Notes under the pieces: generated by a model
What the model saw: the letters and a program-made list of their open reading frames with translations, nothing else
The model's database searches: none
Told to the model about the DNA's origin: nothing
Assembly (NCBI RefSeq): GCF_933775445.1
Contig: NC_065874.1
Span: forward strand, 746,501-810,500
Reading direction: 5' to 3'
Length of the DNA: 64,000 nucleotides
Source of the DNA: Argentina anserina
Taxonomy: Eukaryota; Streptophyta; Magnoliopsida; Rosales; Rosaceae
Position numbers and translations under genes: made by a program
Part shown: one piece after another, positions 10,813-22,586 of the stretch
How the letters are laid out: each line of letters opens with the position of its first letter
Numbering within the stretch: the stretch's first letter is position 1

Positions 10813-11516
10813 ATGGGAGAAGACTCCAAAAAACTGAAGAGAGCGTTTGAGGCGCTGTCTGAGGAGTTTTCATTGAAAGATTTTACCGATTTGGCGGCAA
10901 GAGACAAGAAAATAGAGGGGCTTGATAGCAAGATAGAAGCTTTTGGTGCTGCCAGAGAAAGAACTAGGATTGCACATCAGAAATACATGGCATCTGCAGA
11001 AAAAGAGTTTTCGGAAAAAGCATTGGCAACAAATGACAAGGATATAGAGGTGCTTGATAGCAAGATGGAAGAATTGGATGCCGCCAGAGTAAGAACTAGG
11101 ATTGCACTTTAGGAATACATGGCATCTTTCATTGCAGAAAAGGAGAATTTGGAAAAAGCATTGGCAGCAAATGACAAGGAGATAAAGGTGCTTGATAGCA
11201 AGATGGAAGAATTGGATGTCGCCAGAGAAAGAACTAGGATTGCACTTCAGGAATACATGGCATCTTTCATTGCAGAAAAGGAGAATTTGGAAAAAGCATT
11301 GGCAGCAAATGACAAGGAGATAGAGGTGCATGATCGCGAGCTAGAAGAATTGAAAGCTGCAAAAGAGAGCATTAGGATTGAATATGAGAAACACATGCAT
11401 CTTTAATTGCACACAAGGAGAAGCGGAGAAAAGCCTTGGAGGAGAGAGAGTTGGTTAAGATACAGTTACAATAGGATGATTTCGATGTTCTTCTTGTTTA
11501 AGTATTAGAGTCCTAG
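10813..11516 (+). pseudogene. Coiled-coil repeat gene, decayed; relative of the SPT16-fusion tail
   Basis: From ATG 10813 the frame encodes a highly charged coiled coil built of four repeats of about 46 residues. The core is DKEIEVLDSKMEELDAARER, then TRIALQEYMASFIAEKENLE. Repeats 2-4 are spaced exactly 138 bp (gcattgg at 11020, 11158 and 11296). The frame is broken: TAG at 11110-11112 where repeat 3 has CAG, and one G lost near 11397 (ATGCATC against ATGGCATC in repeat 3). Beyond that shift the third frame continues the module (LIAHKEKRRKALEERELV) to a tail interrupted by TAG at 11472 and TAA at 11499, ending VLES-TAG at 11514-11516. That tail and the bases after the stop match the loci at 31.5 and 37.2 kb. 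It lies behind a plausible leader and intron, so it may still be transcribed. Function unknown. Confidence 0.65.
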
Positions 11517-12355
11517 TCCTATTGTTTAGGTTGTTTTCGATCAAGTTGTTTACTTTCGAATGGTATTGATGTTTCTTAGGAGTCAGTTTTGTGTATACCT
11601 GTGTTAGGGGGTTTTGGAATGTGGGTGAACCGTGTTGAGAACTTGGGATGCGGCTCGAAGGAAGTATTTCTGTGTTGTTCCTAGGAATTCTCTGTTGTGC
11701 TGTTCTTGTTACTCATTTAGTTTATCACTAATCATATATGTTGGCTTTATTATTCATGTAGATTATCTTCTAAAATTGATTTATGAGGGTCCAAATTTAG
11801 ACTGAAAATGAAGTTTCAGTAGAATATTAATTTAATTGGATGACTGGTCAGCTTTTTTGCGATAATTGTACCATATGACTCCTTTGAGAAAATATGAGAG
11901 AATGCCTCAATTCCTCGGCCTTCTGTAGGTTTAAGAGAGCACCAATTTGATAGAGCCCCCGGCCACAGTGACGATGAGTTTTTCTTTGTTCACATTCAAG
12001 CCTTTCCATCACATTTAGGTATATAGAACCAATTTAAATTCAGATGTTAATGTCTAGATATCCTACAAATTTCCATTTGGTTAGATCTTGTGCTTTCTCT
12101 GTCTAGTTTAACTTAGTTAGTTCAGTTTATACTTTATGTTAACCCATTTCTTAAGTGATTAGTTGGGTTGTGAGTTTTCTTCAGTGTTTTATGTTTCTGC
12201 TGATACCTGTTAGCAGCTTATTTTGATTATCCCTTTTGATTTCAGTTCTTTGCGTATATAATTTATAATTGGCATTTGGATTATATATCAGGTTATTGTA
12301 GCTGAGGAGTTGAGGTTGAAGGAGGAGAAAGGAGCAGAAACGGTAAAAAGGAGAA

Positions 12356-12616
12356 ATGGAGTTCAGATCTGAAGCTAATAGTATAAAGGACCAATTGTAT
12401 GCAATAGTTGAGAAGATTGAGGCCCTTAACAGCAAGCTGGATGGATTGAATGCTGCTAGAGAAAAAAATAGGATTAGAAATCAGCATGAGATAGTCTACA
12501 TAATTGCGCATCAGAAGACTATGAAAAAAACCATTGCTGGACTTCAATACAGAATCCAAGCCCACGACCTCCAAAGTTACATTGAATTTTCTGATGATAA
12601 CAAGAATGGATTATAA
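12356..12616 (+). CDS. Short coiled-coil ORF related to the 10.8-kb module
   Basis: An ATG-started frame of 86 codons. Its middle, EKIEALNSKLDGLNAAREKN, matches the core KIEELNSKLEELNAARERNR seen at 31.5 and 37.2 kb. It then reads IAHQKTMKKTIAG where the others have an A-K-L-K-AL block. The C-terminus (LQSYIEFSDDNKNGL) only loosely recalls the QFDEFD tail. Purine-rich upstream sequence and an AG (TATATCAG) near 12291 could mean an upstream exon. It sits 840 bp downstream of the decayed copy, so it may be a second unit of a tandem duplication or a distal exon. Function unknown. Confidence 0.4.
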   Translation: MEFRSEANSIKDQLYAIVEKIEALNSKLDGLNAAREKNRIRNQHEIVYIIAHQKTMKKTIAGLQYRIQAHDLQSYIEFSDDNKNGL

Positions 12617-13358
12617 CATTGCTGTTCTTTTTAATTCTTAAAAATTGGAGAGTAGAAGCTGCTGATGATGCGTGCTATTGTTAGTAATATAAAAAGGTCA
12701 CTCAAATACAAAAGATACATGTGCATGTATAACATCCAAAATCAGCAGTAGGGGCTTGTATTTTTTTTTTTAAAGGGGCTTGTATTTGATAGTGGTACGT
12801 ACTAACTTTATAACCCAAAGCTACTCCAAATTATAATTACATATGCTAAATTTCTTTTTTCTCCCAAAATTTCAAAATACCAATATAATGAAAGTCAGGA
12901 TTATGCAATAGAGCAGTATACGATAGTGGAGCAGAACCTATGTGTAAAGATTATGGAAGGATCAGAATCTTATTGGCGGTAATCTTAATCAATACTTCAT
13001 AGCCAGATGCAGACATAATTATCTAAGTTCATCTAATGGACGATTGCTTCTCAATACATGTAACTACTCATAAAAACAATATAAGTTTGAAATTGCTGTG
13101 AAGGAATGGAATCATGGTTCATTGTTCATTTGCTCATTCCACATTTTACCAAACAGATTACTTTGATAGGAATGAAGAAATGATATAGGCATGTTTAAAA
13201 ATTGTTGTATGACGTACTTCCATGGTTGCCCAGTTATGATTTTCTTGAATTATATATCATATATATAACCCAAAGTTTGTTAGTTTGTACTCTTAATTCA
13301 CCCCAACATCTTAACGTATTTGATAACACCTAAAGTTACAATACATATGTAAAAGCAT

Positions 13359-13395
<37 letters not shown>

Positions 13396-13944
13396 AACTG
13401 TAAATTGTTGGTGCCTTCATGTTCTGATATCACCAACATTCACGTGAAATCAAGCTAGAAGTAAAAGAACACACATTATGTGCCTCTAAGAAACTGTTCT
13501 ATTTCTCGTTAATTGAACAAGCTAGAAAACTATTGTGCAGCTAGCTAGAATGGCAGACACTAATAGCGTGACTACGTACCAAGTAGACGTTTGTTATATA
13601 ATCATTAATTATAATGTACCTTCAAACAATGCATCAAATTTTATTCATAGAGAAACATGTTCAACGAAACCAATGAAGCACTTGCCATCGTATACTTTAA
13701 TCTTCTTCCTAATACTTCTGCACAACTTTGCACGCGGCTTTTATCAAATTTGTTCTAGAAAGAAGTTAATTATTTCTTTGATATATATATCTGGTTCTTT
13801 TAAAATCCAGAAAAATCTTAACAAATCTGCACTCTAACTCAATATTTGTCGTAAACTGTTGGGGTTACATGCATTTTTCTTAATCTATATCTCAATTCTG
13901 CTAATTGTATTGCAGCCACTAGCCCTTAGTGGCATTGCTCCTCA
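12617..13944. other. Intergenic, AT-rich, with an (AT)n tract
   Basis: Contains a TA dinucleotide run at about 13368-13391. An open frame at 13535-13837 has no family resemblance or coding character, and I do not call it. Confidence 0.5.
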
Positions 13945-14592
13945 TCATATGATGTCAAGGTCTTGGTATATATGGTTCATTCAACTACTCAGGTAGGGTA
14001 GTGATATGGGTGCTTAGTGATGAAATTGTTTCAGCACCTATCATATGAGTCAAATCCTTCAATTCTTCTTGCACTTTCGATCTCTCAGAATCATGCTTAC
14101 ACAGGGTTGGAACCACAAACATTGACTTGGGATATGAACACAAACACACTGCGTATGCTTGGGGGTTGTCAATAAGAGACAGCCATCGATCCCAAGCTTG
14201 ATGTTAGATATATTGCATGTTTACATATATCGTAACATTCAGGGAAACTGTTTTCTATTGTTCCATGCTAAACATGGCATGTCATTTTATGATGTCAAGG
14301 TCTACTGGTCCATTCAACTCTCGTAGTAGCTCATGTAAGTGATGTGGGTGCTTGATGATAGTATCTTTTGCAGGTTCCACATTCTCTTTAAATGAGTTAA
14401 AACCCACTCTCTCTATATGTTTTAACATCTAAAGTAGTATTTGCTACTGAAATCTTTCGAAAATACTGCCTTGGGAACTTTTGTTGAATGCAAGCAATGT
14501 TTATTGTTTTCATGGTTTGTCAATACTCAATACAAGGCAGCGGCTGTCAGCCATCTCAAGCTTCACTCTAGATTACACGTTTATTTTATATG
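13945..14592. repeat. Two divergent copies of a ~300-bp non-coding segment
   Basis: Copy 1 (13945-14230) and copy 2 (14288-14592) share TATGATGTCAAGGTCT, a region around TCCATTCAACT, GTGATGTGGGTGCTT (or GTGATATGGGTGCTT), and later TCAAGCTT before an ATATT/TTTAT run. No coding frame is conserved between them. Confidence 0.6.
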
Positions 14593-15104
14593 AATAATAA
14601 AGACATAAATAAAAATAATACTCCGTTTGGAAGACCTAGATTTAGTGTGACAAAGACATCTAGGTTCCATATAATGTATGATTTTCATACTCGTTTTCTG
14701 TTACAATATAATTTCCCTCCCTCAATCTAAGGTGAGATCCCCATGAATCTGATACATAATTCAGAGATCATTCCACCAGTCACCGATGGCTTCCATTGAC
14801 TTATTTTTGCAGCAGAAGCAAAATAACTATAATCTTCTAAGTTGTGATCTGCGATTTCACATGCATTTGCAGAATTGCAGTTATCAAATCACACTGAAAT
14901 TATGAATGGATACAATGAGGAAAATTCAAGAAGAGACAGGTTCACACATTTTTAGCAAACTGCTGCATACATGATAATGGGATCCACGACTTATTCATAG
15001 GGTTTGACTTTATGACTGCTGAAAAGAGAGACCATCTGTGAGCTAAGACTACCTGTAAATAATGGAGATCATGAACTAATTTCATATGGGGGAGTTTGTT
15101 CTCT
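14593..15104. other. Intergenic: 3' side of PMP22
   Basis: AT-rich; the last part is the likely 3' untranslated region of PMP22. Nothing else recognised. Confidence 0.5.
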
Positions 15105-17611
15105 TCACTTGGCCTTAGGTAACTTCACAGATCTTGCTTGTAAGTTTAGGAATATTCCCCTGAAAAAAAGTTAGGGAGAGTAAAAACAAAGCTAAGAAGA
15201 GATTGAAGAAGAATTAAGGAGAGCATGTCAAAAACGAACTGCATGTATATGCATCGGTTTAGATGGGAGTAAATTTATTGTTCATACCAGCAAAACCCAA
15301 CCAAGCTCTGGAAAATAACACGAAATTGGAGTGGCACATACTGGTGATTTATCCACCCCAGAACAGGCCAGAACTGCAGTTCCATTCAAGTTATTTCAGA
15401 AATGAGTTCTGTTATCTTATAATGATAACTGACATGACAAAATCATACCGTCCATGCTGTGTACTGCACTGTGGGAAAGTCCTTCTTAACTTTACTTTTC
15501 ACATGCATCCATGGTCTTCCTGCATTTTTACATCTTCATTACACAATGAGCAACAAAGTTCACACTAATTATCACTTTAAAAGTACTGTGGCTATCATGC
15601 CTATGTCAAGCTGACTTTCTTTGAAAACTTAAGAACTGTTCGACTCTACAAAAATATTAAAATATCTTTAAAAGTTACAAAACTTAGATGTCTCTCGCTT
15701 GAAACAACTGAACTTAAACTGCAATTTTCACATGTCAATATTTCAGACACAAAAACTTGAAGAGCAAGGGCTTTGACATTTTCTTACCCTCCACAACCAA
15801 ACCATAGTAAAGCATGAAAAATAAGTTATTCCACGGAGAAGATGTCAATTGCTCCAGTAGTACCTGCAAATAATTTTAAGAGGACTATTAGCACAACCTC
15901 ATAATCTAAGAAGGGAGAGATCGGAAATTAAGGAACTTAAATACTGATGATTGCAAATATGAAGGGAAGGAGCTAGGATTTATCTGACTCTGACATTCTT
16001 TTCTTTTCATTGTGTTTTTCAACAACAAACAGAGCATGAAGCTAAGGAGCATACCTTCTTGGCTACTGTTTTATTATCTTTCTTCCCCTTGAAAATTTTA
16101 TCCAGTATTAGATGCAGGAAATGCCCAAATGGTCCAAGATAAGCAACTCCAAATAGCTGCATTCAGAAATGCAAGGTTATCTCGAGAAAATTAAAAAAGT
16201 TGCAAGGTTGAAATAAGAGAATATGTAACAATGCTGTATAAAGAACACATTATAAATTGGCATGTGTGCATAAACTAGAAACTGAAGCCTTGTTTCCTGT
16301 AGTACATTAAACATCTAACGCCAAGTAAAACCATTCCAAAAGCTGTGGATATTTATTCATCAAAAACTATGGCAAACTGCAGTTAAGACTGCATAATGAG
16401 ATTGAACCTACAACCAGGCTGCGTTTTAGCATTCTCTCATTGCAAAAGGAATACACTTCTGCTTCAACAGTTCTAAAAAAAGGATTAGTGATATTGTTTT
16501 CTCTTGACTGTATGCTTCCCTAAACCCAGAGTGAGGTTACCTAGTGAGGCTATGTTTGTAGGACGATATCAATGATATAGTCCTATCACTCCTATGTCCT
16601 AATGTACACGAACATAACTAATTGCAGCCCGCAGTTCTTAATTTGGACAGACACTGGTATCATTACATCTTACAGCAGAAAAACAACTAAAACAACCAGG
16701 AATGGGGAAAAAAGATGTTATTTCAACTTGAGACTTTGGTACTGATAGAGTGATAGGTATGGCTGTATGGTAATGCTGATGAATTAAATTTGATTCTCAA
16801 ATAAGGGGCATTTCATGAACCCTTTAAGTCCAGTGGTCCACGAACAATAGCAAACAGGATGGTGTTTCATACGCATTTGTTTACCTGTCTGTTCAAATTT
16901 AGCTCAGGACTAATGGAACATACTCGTAATAAGTTTGAACATTGAGCTTCATGAAATAAAATGCGTCTAATTGCCTATCATAATGAGTAAGCAGAAAAAG
17001 CACAAGCAAACAAAGGTTAGCATTCTAGATTCATCTAAATGAACTGCTTATGATCCAATTATGCAGAATTCGAGTAAACACAAGAACAAGTGCATACAAA
17101 CTTCTTCAGTGAAATGGGGACAAGTGAACCACAATCAAAGGTGAAGGAAAGGACCATACCACTTTGAGAACAAGCCTTCTTAATTGAAGCTTCTGAATCC
17201 CCGTGAGCTTCTGAGACGCTATATCACTGATTGCTGATATCACCCCAGCTGTAAGTGCCTGTCCAAACAATAAAACCAATGTCACCAAAATCTCAAATCA
17301 ACCAAATGGTGCACAAGTGCACATAATAGCCAAGACATCAAAAACACTGAATTATCCAAGATTCCAACAAATGCTACAAATCATAATTCTGTAAACAAGT
17401 CAATATCTTTGAAAACCCAGATAAGAAAAACAGTCTAAAACCACAAAAAGTTCCAATCTTTCTGAACTTTTGATAAAGAAACAAAGCAAACTAATCATGG
17501 GTTTGGGAGGAAATCAATGAAAAAGAGATGGGTATATACCTTAGTTCTTAAAGGGTGTCTCTGAAGCTGAATCATGTACTGCTGGAACGCCCTCTTTGGC
17601 ATGGAACCCAT
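15105..17611 (-). CDS. PMP22: Peroxisomal membrane protein PMP22 (Mpv17/PMP22 family)
   Basis: Four-helix membrane protein of the Mpv17/PMP22 family in the peroxisome membrane, thought to form a pore or affect permeability. Seven exons join in phase: 17540-17611, 17160-17258, 16055-16156, 15788-15863, 15449-15519, 15288-15373 and 15105-15159. Every intron is GT-AG. The product is 186 aa, close to the usual 185-190. It begins MGSMPKRAFQQYMIQLQRHP and carries ALTAGVISAISDIASQKL, LGPFGHFLH and LLEQLTSSPWN. The family signature follows: GRPWMHVKSKVKKDFPTVQ, then AWTFWPVLGWINHQYVPLQF. The end, SVKLPKAK, is a few residues longer and more basic than some relatives. A TATTTAAATA sequence near 17805 may be its TATA box. 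No defect seen. Confidence 0.95.
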
Positions 17612-19114
17612 GCTTTCCTTGTTCCAAAGTCTCCAAATTCCTCTCTTGAATGAGCTCTGAACTGTTGCAGAAATATCTCAACTCTTGAACTTGGGGGACT
17701 TTTCTGACAGTGGTCCTACTCCTAAAATAGTTTGTTCTTTGAATCTTTGGGATTTGCCGGAGCGGATTGCTCAATTGTCAATATACTGTTAAAGCGTTAC
17801 TTTTATTTAAATAGGAAATGCCTTCGCAAGTTCGCATATTCTTCACCTTTTAGATTTTAGCAAATAAGGGAGAAAATCCTTGTGTTTTATATCTGTCCGA
17901 TTCTTCCTTCTCTGTTTTGTGGGATGTGAATATGTTTCTTTCATTCTTTGTTTTCAAGGATCTATCATCTATGGAGTGTAAGAATGTTAAAAGTAGACAC
18001 AAAAAGGTTTGAAGCTTTCCTTGAAGCTTTTAGTTGGAAAAGTGAAATGTCAATCGAATCCAAATTGGAATTGCTCAAATCAATCCTGCTACGAGTTATC
18101 CCAAGTGAGATCCCAAGTTCCCCTAAGCATTTCCCATTTGCTTTTGTAGGTTCATTCTTATACTATTTTGTGGGGCTAGTTATATTAGATTTGTAAATTT
18201 GTTAAGGCCAAAGAAACAACAATCCAATCGATTCACTAATGTTGTTTGCATAATGTTTAAAACTTTGAAATAATAGTTATACATATAAGATAAGGATCCA
18301 TACAAAGTAAAATTATTTCACCAAGTTTTCTAAGATTAGGTCATGTGAAAATAATAATTTTTCGTAGTTCAAAAAATAGAAACTTTTGAAAATAATTTCT
18401 TACTTCATGTGAAAATAAGAAATATTTATAACTTGAAAAAAAAATTGAATGAAGAGATCATGGGAATAATGTACTTTAGCAAAACAATTTTACAAATGAT
18501 TGATTCTCTCATACGTATATTATGTACAAATTGTGACAATTTCATGACATATCACAAACCAATTCTATAAAAATGAATATTTGAAATGAGAAAAAATACA
18601 CAACTCAATCCACAATAAGCTAAAGCATTAAAGAACTATAGAAGACACTCCACTATTGATCTAAGCAATAAGGCAATGGAAGGATTTTTGATTAAACAAA
18701 AAACAAAAGAATGGAAGAAAGACTACCCGTTTATTGTACTCCCAAGGTTTGACAAATAACAAGAAGGTAGTTTTTTTTTTGAAGGTACAACAACAACAAG
18801 TAGTTGTTCACTCGGTCTACCAAAAACACCAAGTAGTGAAGGTAGTGAAGGACCATTTCAAATTACAAGTTGCCATTAGATTTATTCAAAACACGGGAGT
18901 AATACGAAAGCAATGGGATCGAAAATGGTTACTGTATTGCATGAGACAGTATGAGAGAGACTGATGAGGAAACACAATGGTGGATGAAATTTTTGAACAG
19001 AAATTAAAAAATGGTGAATGGGTCAGATTGGTCAGAAGATGATTAAGTCTACCCATTCAATTCAGCCAGTCAATATTTTCCAAGCTGACCTCTTCTTCCT
19101 CTTCCTTCCATCAC
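17612..19114. other. Intergenic between PMP22 and the At4g22030-like gene
   Basis: Divergent spacer carrying both promoters. Short open frames at 17948-18196 and 18734-18964 show no family resemblance and lack plausible gene context. Confidence 0.5.
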
Positions 19115-19122
19115 TATAAATA
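19115..19122 (+). promoter_or_regulatory. TATA box of the At4g22030-like gene
   Basis: TATAAATA lies 148 bp upstream of the ATG at 19263 and is followed by a CT-rich leader, as in many plant genes. Confidence 0.7.
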
Positions 19123-19262
19123 CCACAACATAGTTCCCTCTTCTTCCAATCTCAACTCTCTCCTCTCATCTCCTACAACAAACCAAAAAGCTCAAATCTT
19201 TCGCCTTTATATCTTCTTATAAACTCACACAAAGAAAATCCTAAAGATATAACCAAACCAAA

Positions 19263-20534
19263 ATGTCTTCTTTGCAAACTTCAAGTCTCTTATTCCATAC
19301 ATCTTCAACTCTTTCTTGTTCCTCAAGGAGAGTGATCAATGCTGCGATCCATGTCCCCAAAGTTCCAAGACTCCGCTTCACCAACCCAAAATTGGTTCTT
19401 GAAGGCCTACAATTGACTGATGGGATCTCAAACACATACCAAGTAGCTCAACCAAAGCACCAAGAATCATCAAACCACTTTCAGTCTACTACTGCTACTT
19501 CTACAGCTACCATTCAGCTCTATGCAATCCTAGAGGAAGTAGCTGATAGGATTGAGATGCACATCAATGTCGGCGAGCAACGTAACAACTGGAACATTCT
19601 TCTGCTTAACTCCATCAACATGATCACTCTCACAGCCTCAATTATGGCTGGAATTGCAGGCACTGTTGGTGCTGGAACTCCCATTGTGGCCTTGAAGTTG
19701 TCTTCCGCTGTTCTATTCACTGCAGCCTCAGGAATGCTGCTTATCATGAACAAGATCCAACCTTCACAACTAGCCGAAGAACAACGTAATGCCACAAGAT
19801 TGTTCAAGCAAATTCAAACTCAAATCCAAACCTTACTAGCACTTGGTGAGCCGACAGAACAAGATGTGAAGGATACAATGGAGAAGGTCTTGGCTTTAGA
19901 CAAAGCCTACCCTCTTCCATTGTTGGGAGCTATGCTTGAGAAGTACCCTAAAAAGTTTGAGGCAGCTGCTTGGTGGCCTAAAAGTCATGGAGCTCAAATT
20001 TCAAGCGAAAAGAAAATGAGGATGGGAAAGACTAATGGGTGGAGTGAGGATCTTGAAGATGAAATGAGAGAAATTATTTCAGTGGTGAAAAGCAAAGACT
20101 TCGAAGACTACGAGAGATTAGGTAACATAGCATTGAAGATCAACAAAGTTTTGGCTATTTCAGGTCCTTTGCTTACTGGAGTTGCAGCCATTGGGTCTGC
20201 TTTTGTTGGTCACAACGATGTTGCAGCGATAGCAGCAGTGGCTGCTGGATCATTAAGCACTGCAGTCAATGCTTTCCAACATGGTGCTCAAGTTGGTATG
20301 GTGCACGAGATGTATAGGAACTGTGCTGGTTTCTTCAACAAATTGGAGGATACAATTGAAGCCACACTTGGGGAACAAGATCTGGAGAAAAGAGAGAATG
20401 GTGAATTGTTTGAAATGAAGATTGCTTTGCAATTGGGAAGAAGCTTGCCTCAGCTAAGAGAACTTGCATCAAAATCAGCTTCATGCAGAAGAAATGGAAC
20501 AGTTGTCAATGAAATGGGTTCGAAACTGTTCTGA
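19263..20534 (+). CDS. At4g22030-like protein (so-called probable F-box protein)
   Basis: Single-exon gene of 423 aa. It matches the plant family annotated as probable F-box protein At4g22030, although I see no F-box in it; molecular function is not established. The N-terminus is Ser/Thr-rich and basic (MSSLQTSSLLFHTSSTLSCS, then SRRVINAA), which looks like a plastid transit peptide; that is inference. Two hydrophobic alanine/glycine-rich segments lie at about residues 117-160 (ITLTASIMAGIAGTVGAG) and 298-337 (GPLLTGVAAIGSAFVG). Between them lie LGEPTEQDVKDTMEKVLALD and KKFEAAAWWP, strong family markers. TATA box and leader are in place and the frame is unbroken, so the gene looks functional. 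Confidence 0.88.
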   Translation: MSSLQTSSLLFHTSSTLSCSSRRVINAAIHVPKVPRLRFTNPKLVLEGLQLTDGISNTYQVAQPKHQESSNHFQSTTATSTATIQLYAILEEVADRIEMHINVGEQRNNWNILLLNSINMITLTASIMAGIAGTVGAGTPIVALKLSSAVLFTAASGMLLIMNKIQPSQLAEEQRNATRLFKQIQTQIQTLLALGEPTEQDVKDTMEKVLALDKAYPLPLLGAMLEKYPKKFEAAAWWPKSHGAQISSEKKMRMGKTNGWSEDLEDEMREIISVVKSKDFEDYERLGNIALKINKVLAISGPLLTGVAAIGSAFVGHNDVAAIAAVAAGSLSTAVNAFQHGAQVGMVHEMYRNCAGFFNKLEDTIEATLGEQDLEKRENGELFEMKIALQLGRSLPQLRELASKSASCRRNGTVVNEMGSKLF

Positions 20535-21679
20535 TTCCTTAGTTAGTTTAGCTAGCTTCACATTGTGTACAAACAAAAGGGAAATTCCTTTGATTCTTTG
20601 GTTCTTTGTACAAAATCATGTAACATAGAGAAGAAAAATTAATGATAATCCTCAATTTTTTACTACAACATTTGCAGAAGAATGTGTTAATTGTCCAATG
20701 CATCACTGCTGTCATGCATGAGTGAGAAGGATTTTTAATTGGTTTCTTCACTTCCTTGTTTGTCTGATTAAGCTTTGTCCTCTATTTGTTTAACAACCGG
20801 TTTTGCGTTTAGATACAGTCATCGACTTGAGTTAATTAAAATATTAGGTCAGTAGTTAACACCTAAGAGGAGGGAGTTTTGAGCTCGTGAGGTTTTGGAA
20901 TTTAGTACTTAAACCAAATTAACGAAGTTGATGAATAATATTATTATCATGGTGTTAAGAAAATGGTCTACGTTTGTTGGCTGTTCACTGGTAATGTTGA
21001 CATTTGATGCCCAGTCTTAATTTGAAGGCTTGGACTTGGCCTTTATGGAGAGTTGAGTGAGTCGCATCCAAAAATTCCTCCTAGACCAATGTAATTTTCT
21101 TATTGTAACTTGATCAAATAAGTTGATGACATCTAGCTCGATCAAGTAAAAGGGAATATTAACCTTCGTTAGTTTCAATAAGCTAAAGAGAAACACGAGA
21201 TCACGACAAGGTTTGTAGTTCTAGTGATTAAGAGCATTATCTCATTTACGTTCGTGGTTGAACTCCGAATTTCTCGTTCAGTATTGTTTGATAAGGATAT
21301 AATAGGTGTCAACTACTCCAGCTTAACCTCATAATGCAGAATATACTAAACAGATACATCTGTGAGTTTCAGAATACAGATACACCCCTCTACATCTTGT
21401 TAGTGTCATCTTATAAGTTTTTGTTCACAGAACATGGATTTGTCTGATCAAACAATTGACAACAATAACAAAATGTAGTTCGCCAACTTGTAAACTTGCT
21501 CATTTCTCCAGTCAAATAATACTATTAGAACAGTCGATTTGATTCCATTTTTATAAGGGTCTGACTTTCTTTTGGTCAATCTATTTTGTTGAAATTTGCA
21601 ACAAATAACGAGTAAACACTCTGGGAGACACATTCTACCTTTGACATCGAACAACAGATTTAACATTCTACCTTAATAT
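20535..21679. other. Intergenic, AT-rich
   Basis: The first 150 bp are likely 3' untranslated region. Nothing else supported. Confidence 0.5.
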
Positions 21680-22212
21680 TAGGGGTGGGCACGGGACCGG
21701 ATGGGACGGGACGGGTCTCATTCCACGTCCCGTCCCACTCTTTTGAATCGGGACGGGATCGGAACGGGACGAAGGTTTTTAAGAATGCATCCCACTCGGG
21801 ATTAATCCCGGTTGGGACGGGACGGGATTGGGACGGACGGGACAAATCCCACCTTCTTATGAAGTTAAATAAAAATCTATATTTTTCATTTTTTTCATAA
21901 CAAAGTAACATTTAATAATGAAATTTTAACAAAAAAATACATATTATGTTCAAAATATTATAATTTACCATTATTATTTGAGTTGATATAATTTTAGAGT
22001 TATTAAGAACATAAATTAGTTTCATTTTGATATAAATATATAAGAATTTTTAAGTTTTCATTAAAGGTGGGACTGGACGAAGCGGGATATAAATTATTCG
22101 TCCCACGTCTCATCCCACTATTATGAAGCGGGACGGGACAAAGGTTTTTAGACCTCCGTCCCTATGAATTTCGGGACGGGATCGGGATTTCCGTTTTTTA
22201 TGCCCACCCCTA
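21680..22212. mobile_element. Non-autonomous hAT-type element (533 bp)
   Basis: Perfect 12-bp terminal inverted repeats, TAGGGGTGGGCA at the left and TGCCCACCCCTA at the right, are flanked by an identical 8-bp target duplication CTTAATAT (21672-21679 and 22213-22220). Both ends hold GGGACGGGAC-type sub-repeats in opposite orientation around an AT-rich centre. No transposase frame. The 8-bp duplication is diagnostic of the hAT superfamily. Confidence 0.88.
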
Positions 22213-22586
22213 CTTAATATATAGCAACTTATCGTGTAGGGAATTGAGTGCTGAAAAGTGAAAACACTCAACTCTGAAGCCCCAAATTTTTTTTTTATTT
22301 CATTCTTCAATTCAAAAGCAAATTCATCATTTTAAAATTTTAGAAGTGTATCATCCAGATGGCTGTGGCATCTATTGGTTACCATGTACGTATATAACTG
22401 TAGATTTCCAAAGATTGTAATGCATAAAAGTGAAAGCAACCAAAGCAATACATTCACATTCCATTTCAATCAGGATTCGGAAAAGTAACAAATGGATATC
22501 AACATTGATTGCAGCAGTCGAGGTTTATAACAAAGTCAAAAGGAATATCGTTAAGAACCTCCAGCAGATGAAATAGTGCACTTGAA

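Noticed and set aside
10870..11331. 153-codon minus-strand frame over the coiled-coil repeats
   Set aside because: Antisense shadow of the 138-bp repeats; it repeats with them.
13535..13837. 100-codon plus-strand frame
   Set aside because: No homology, low-complexity AT-rich codons, no promoter or splice context.
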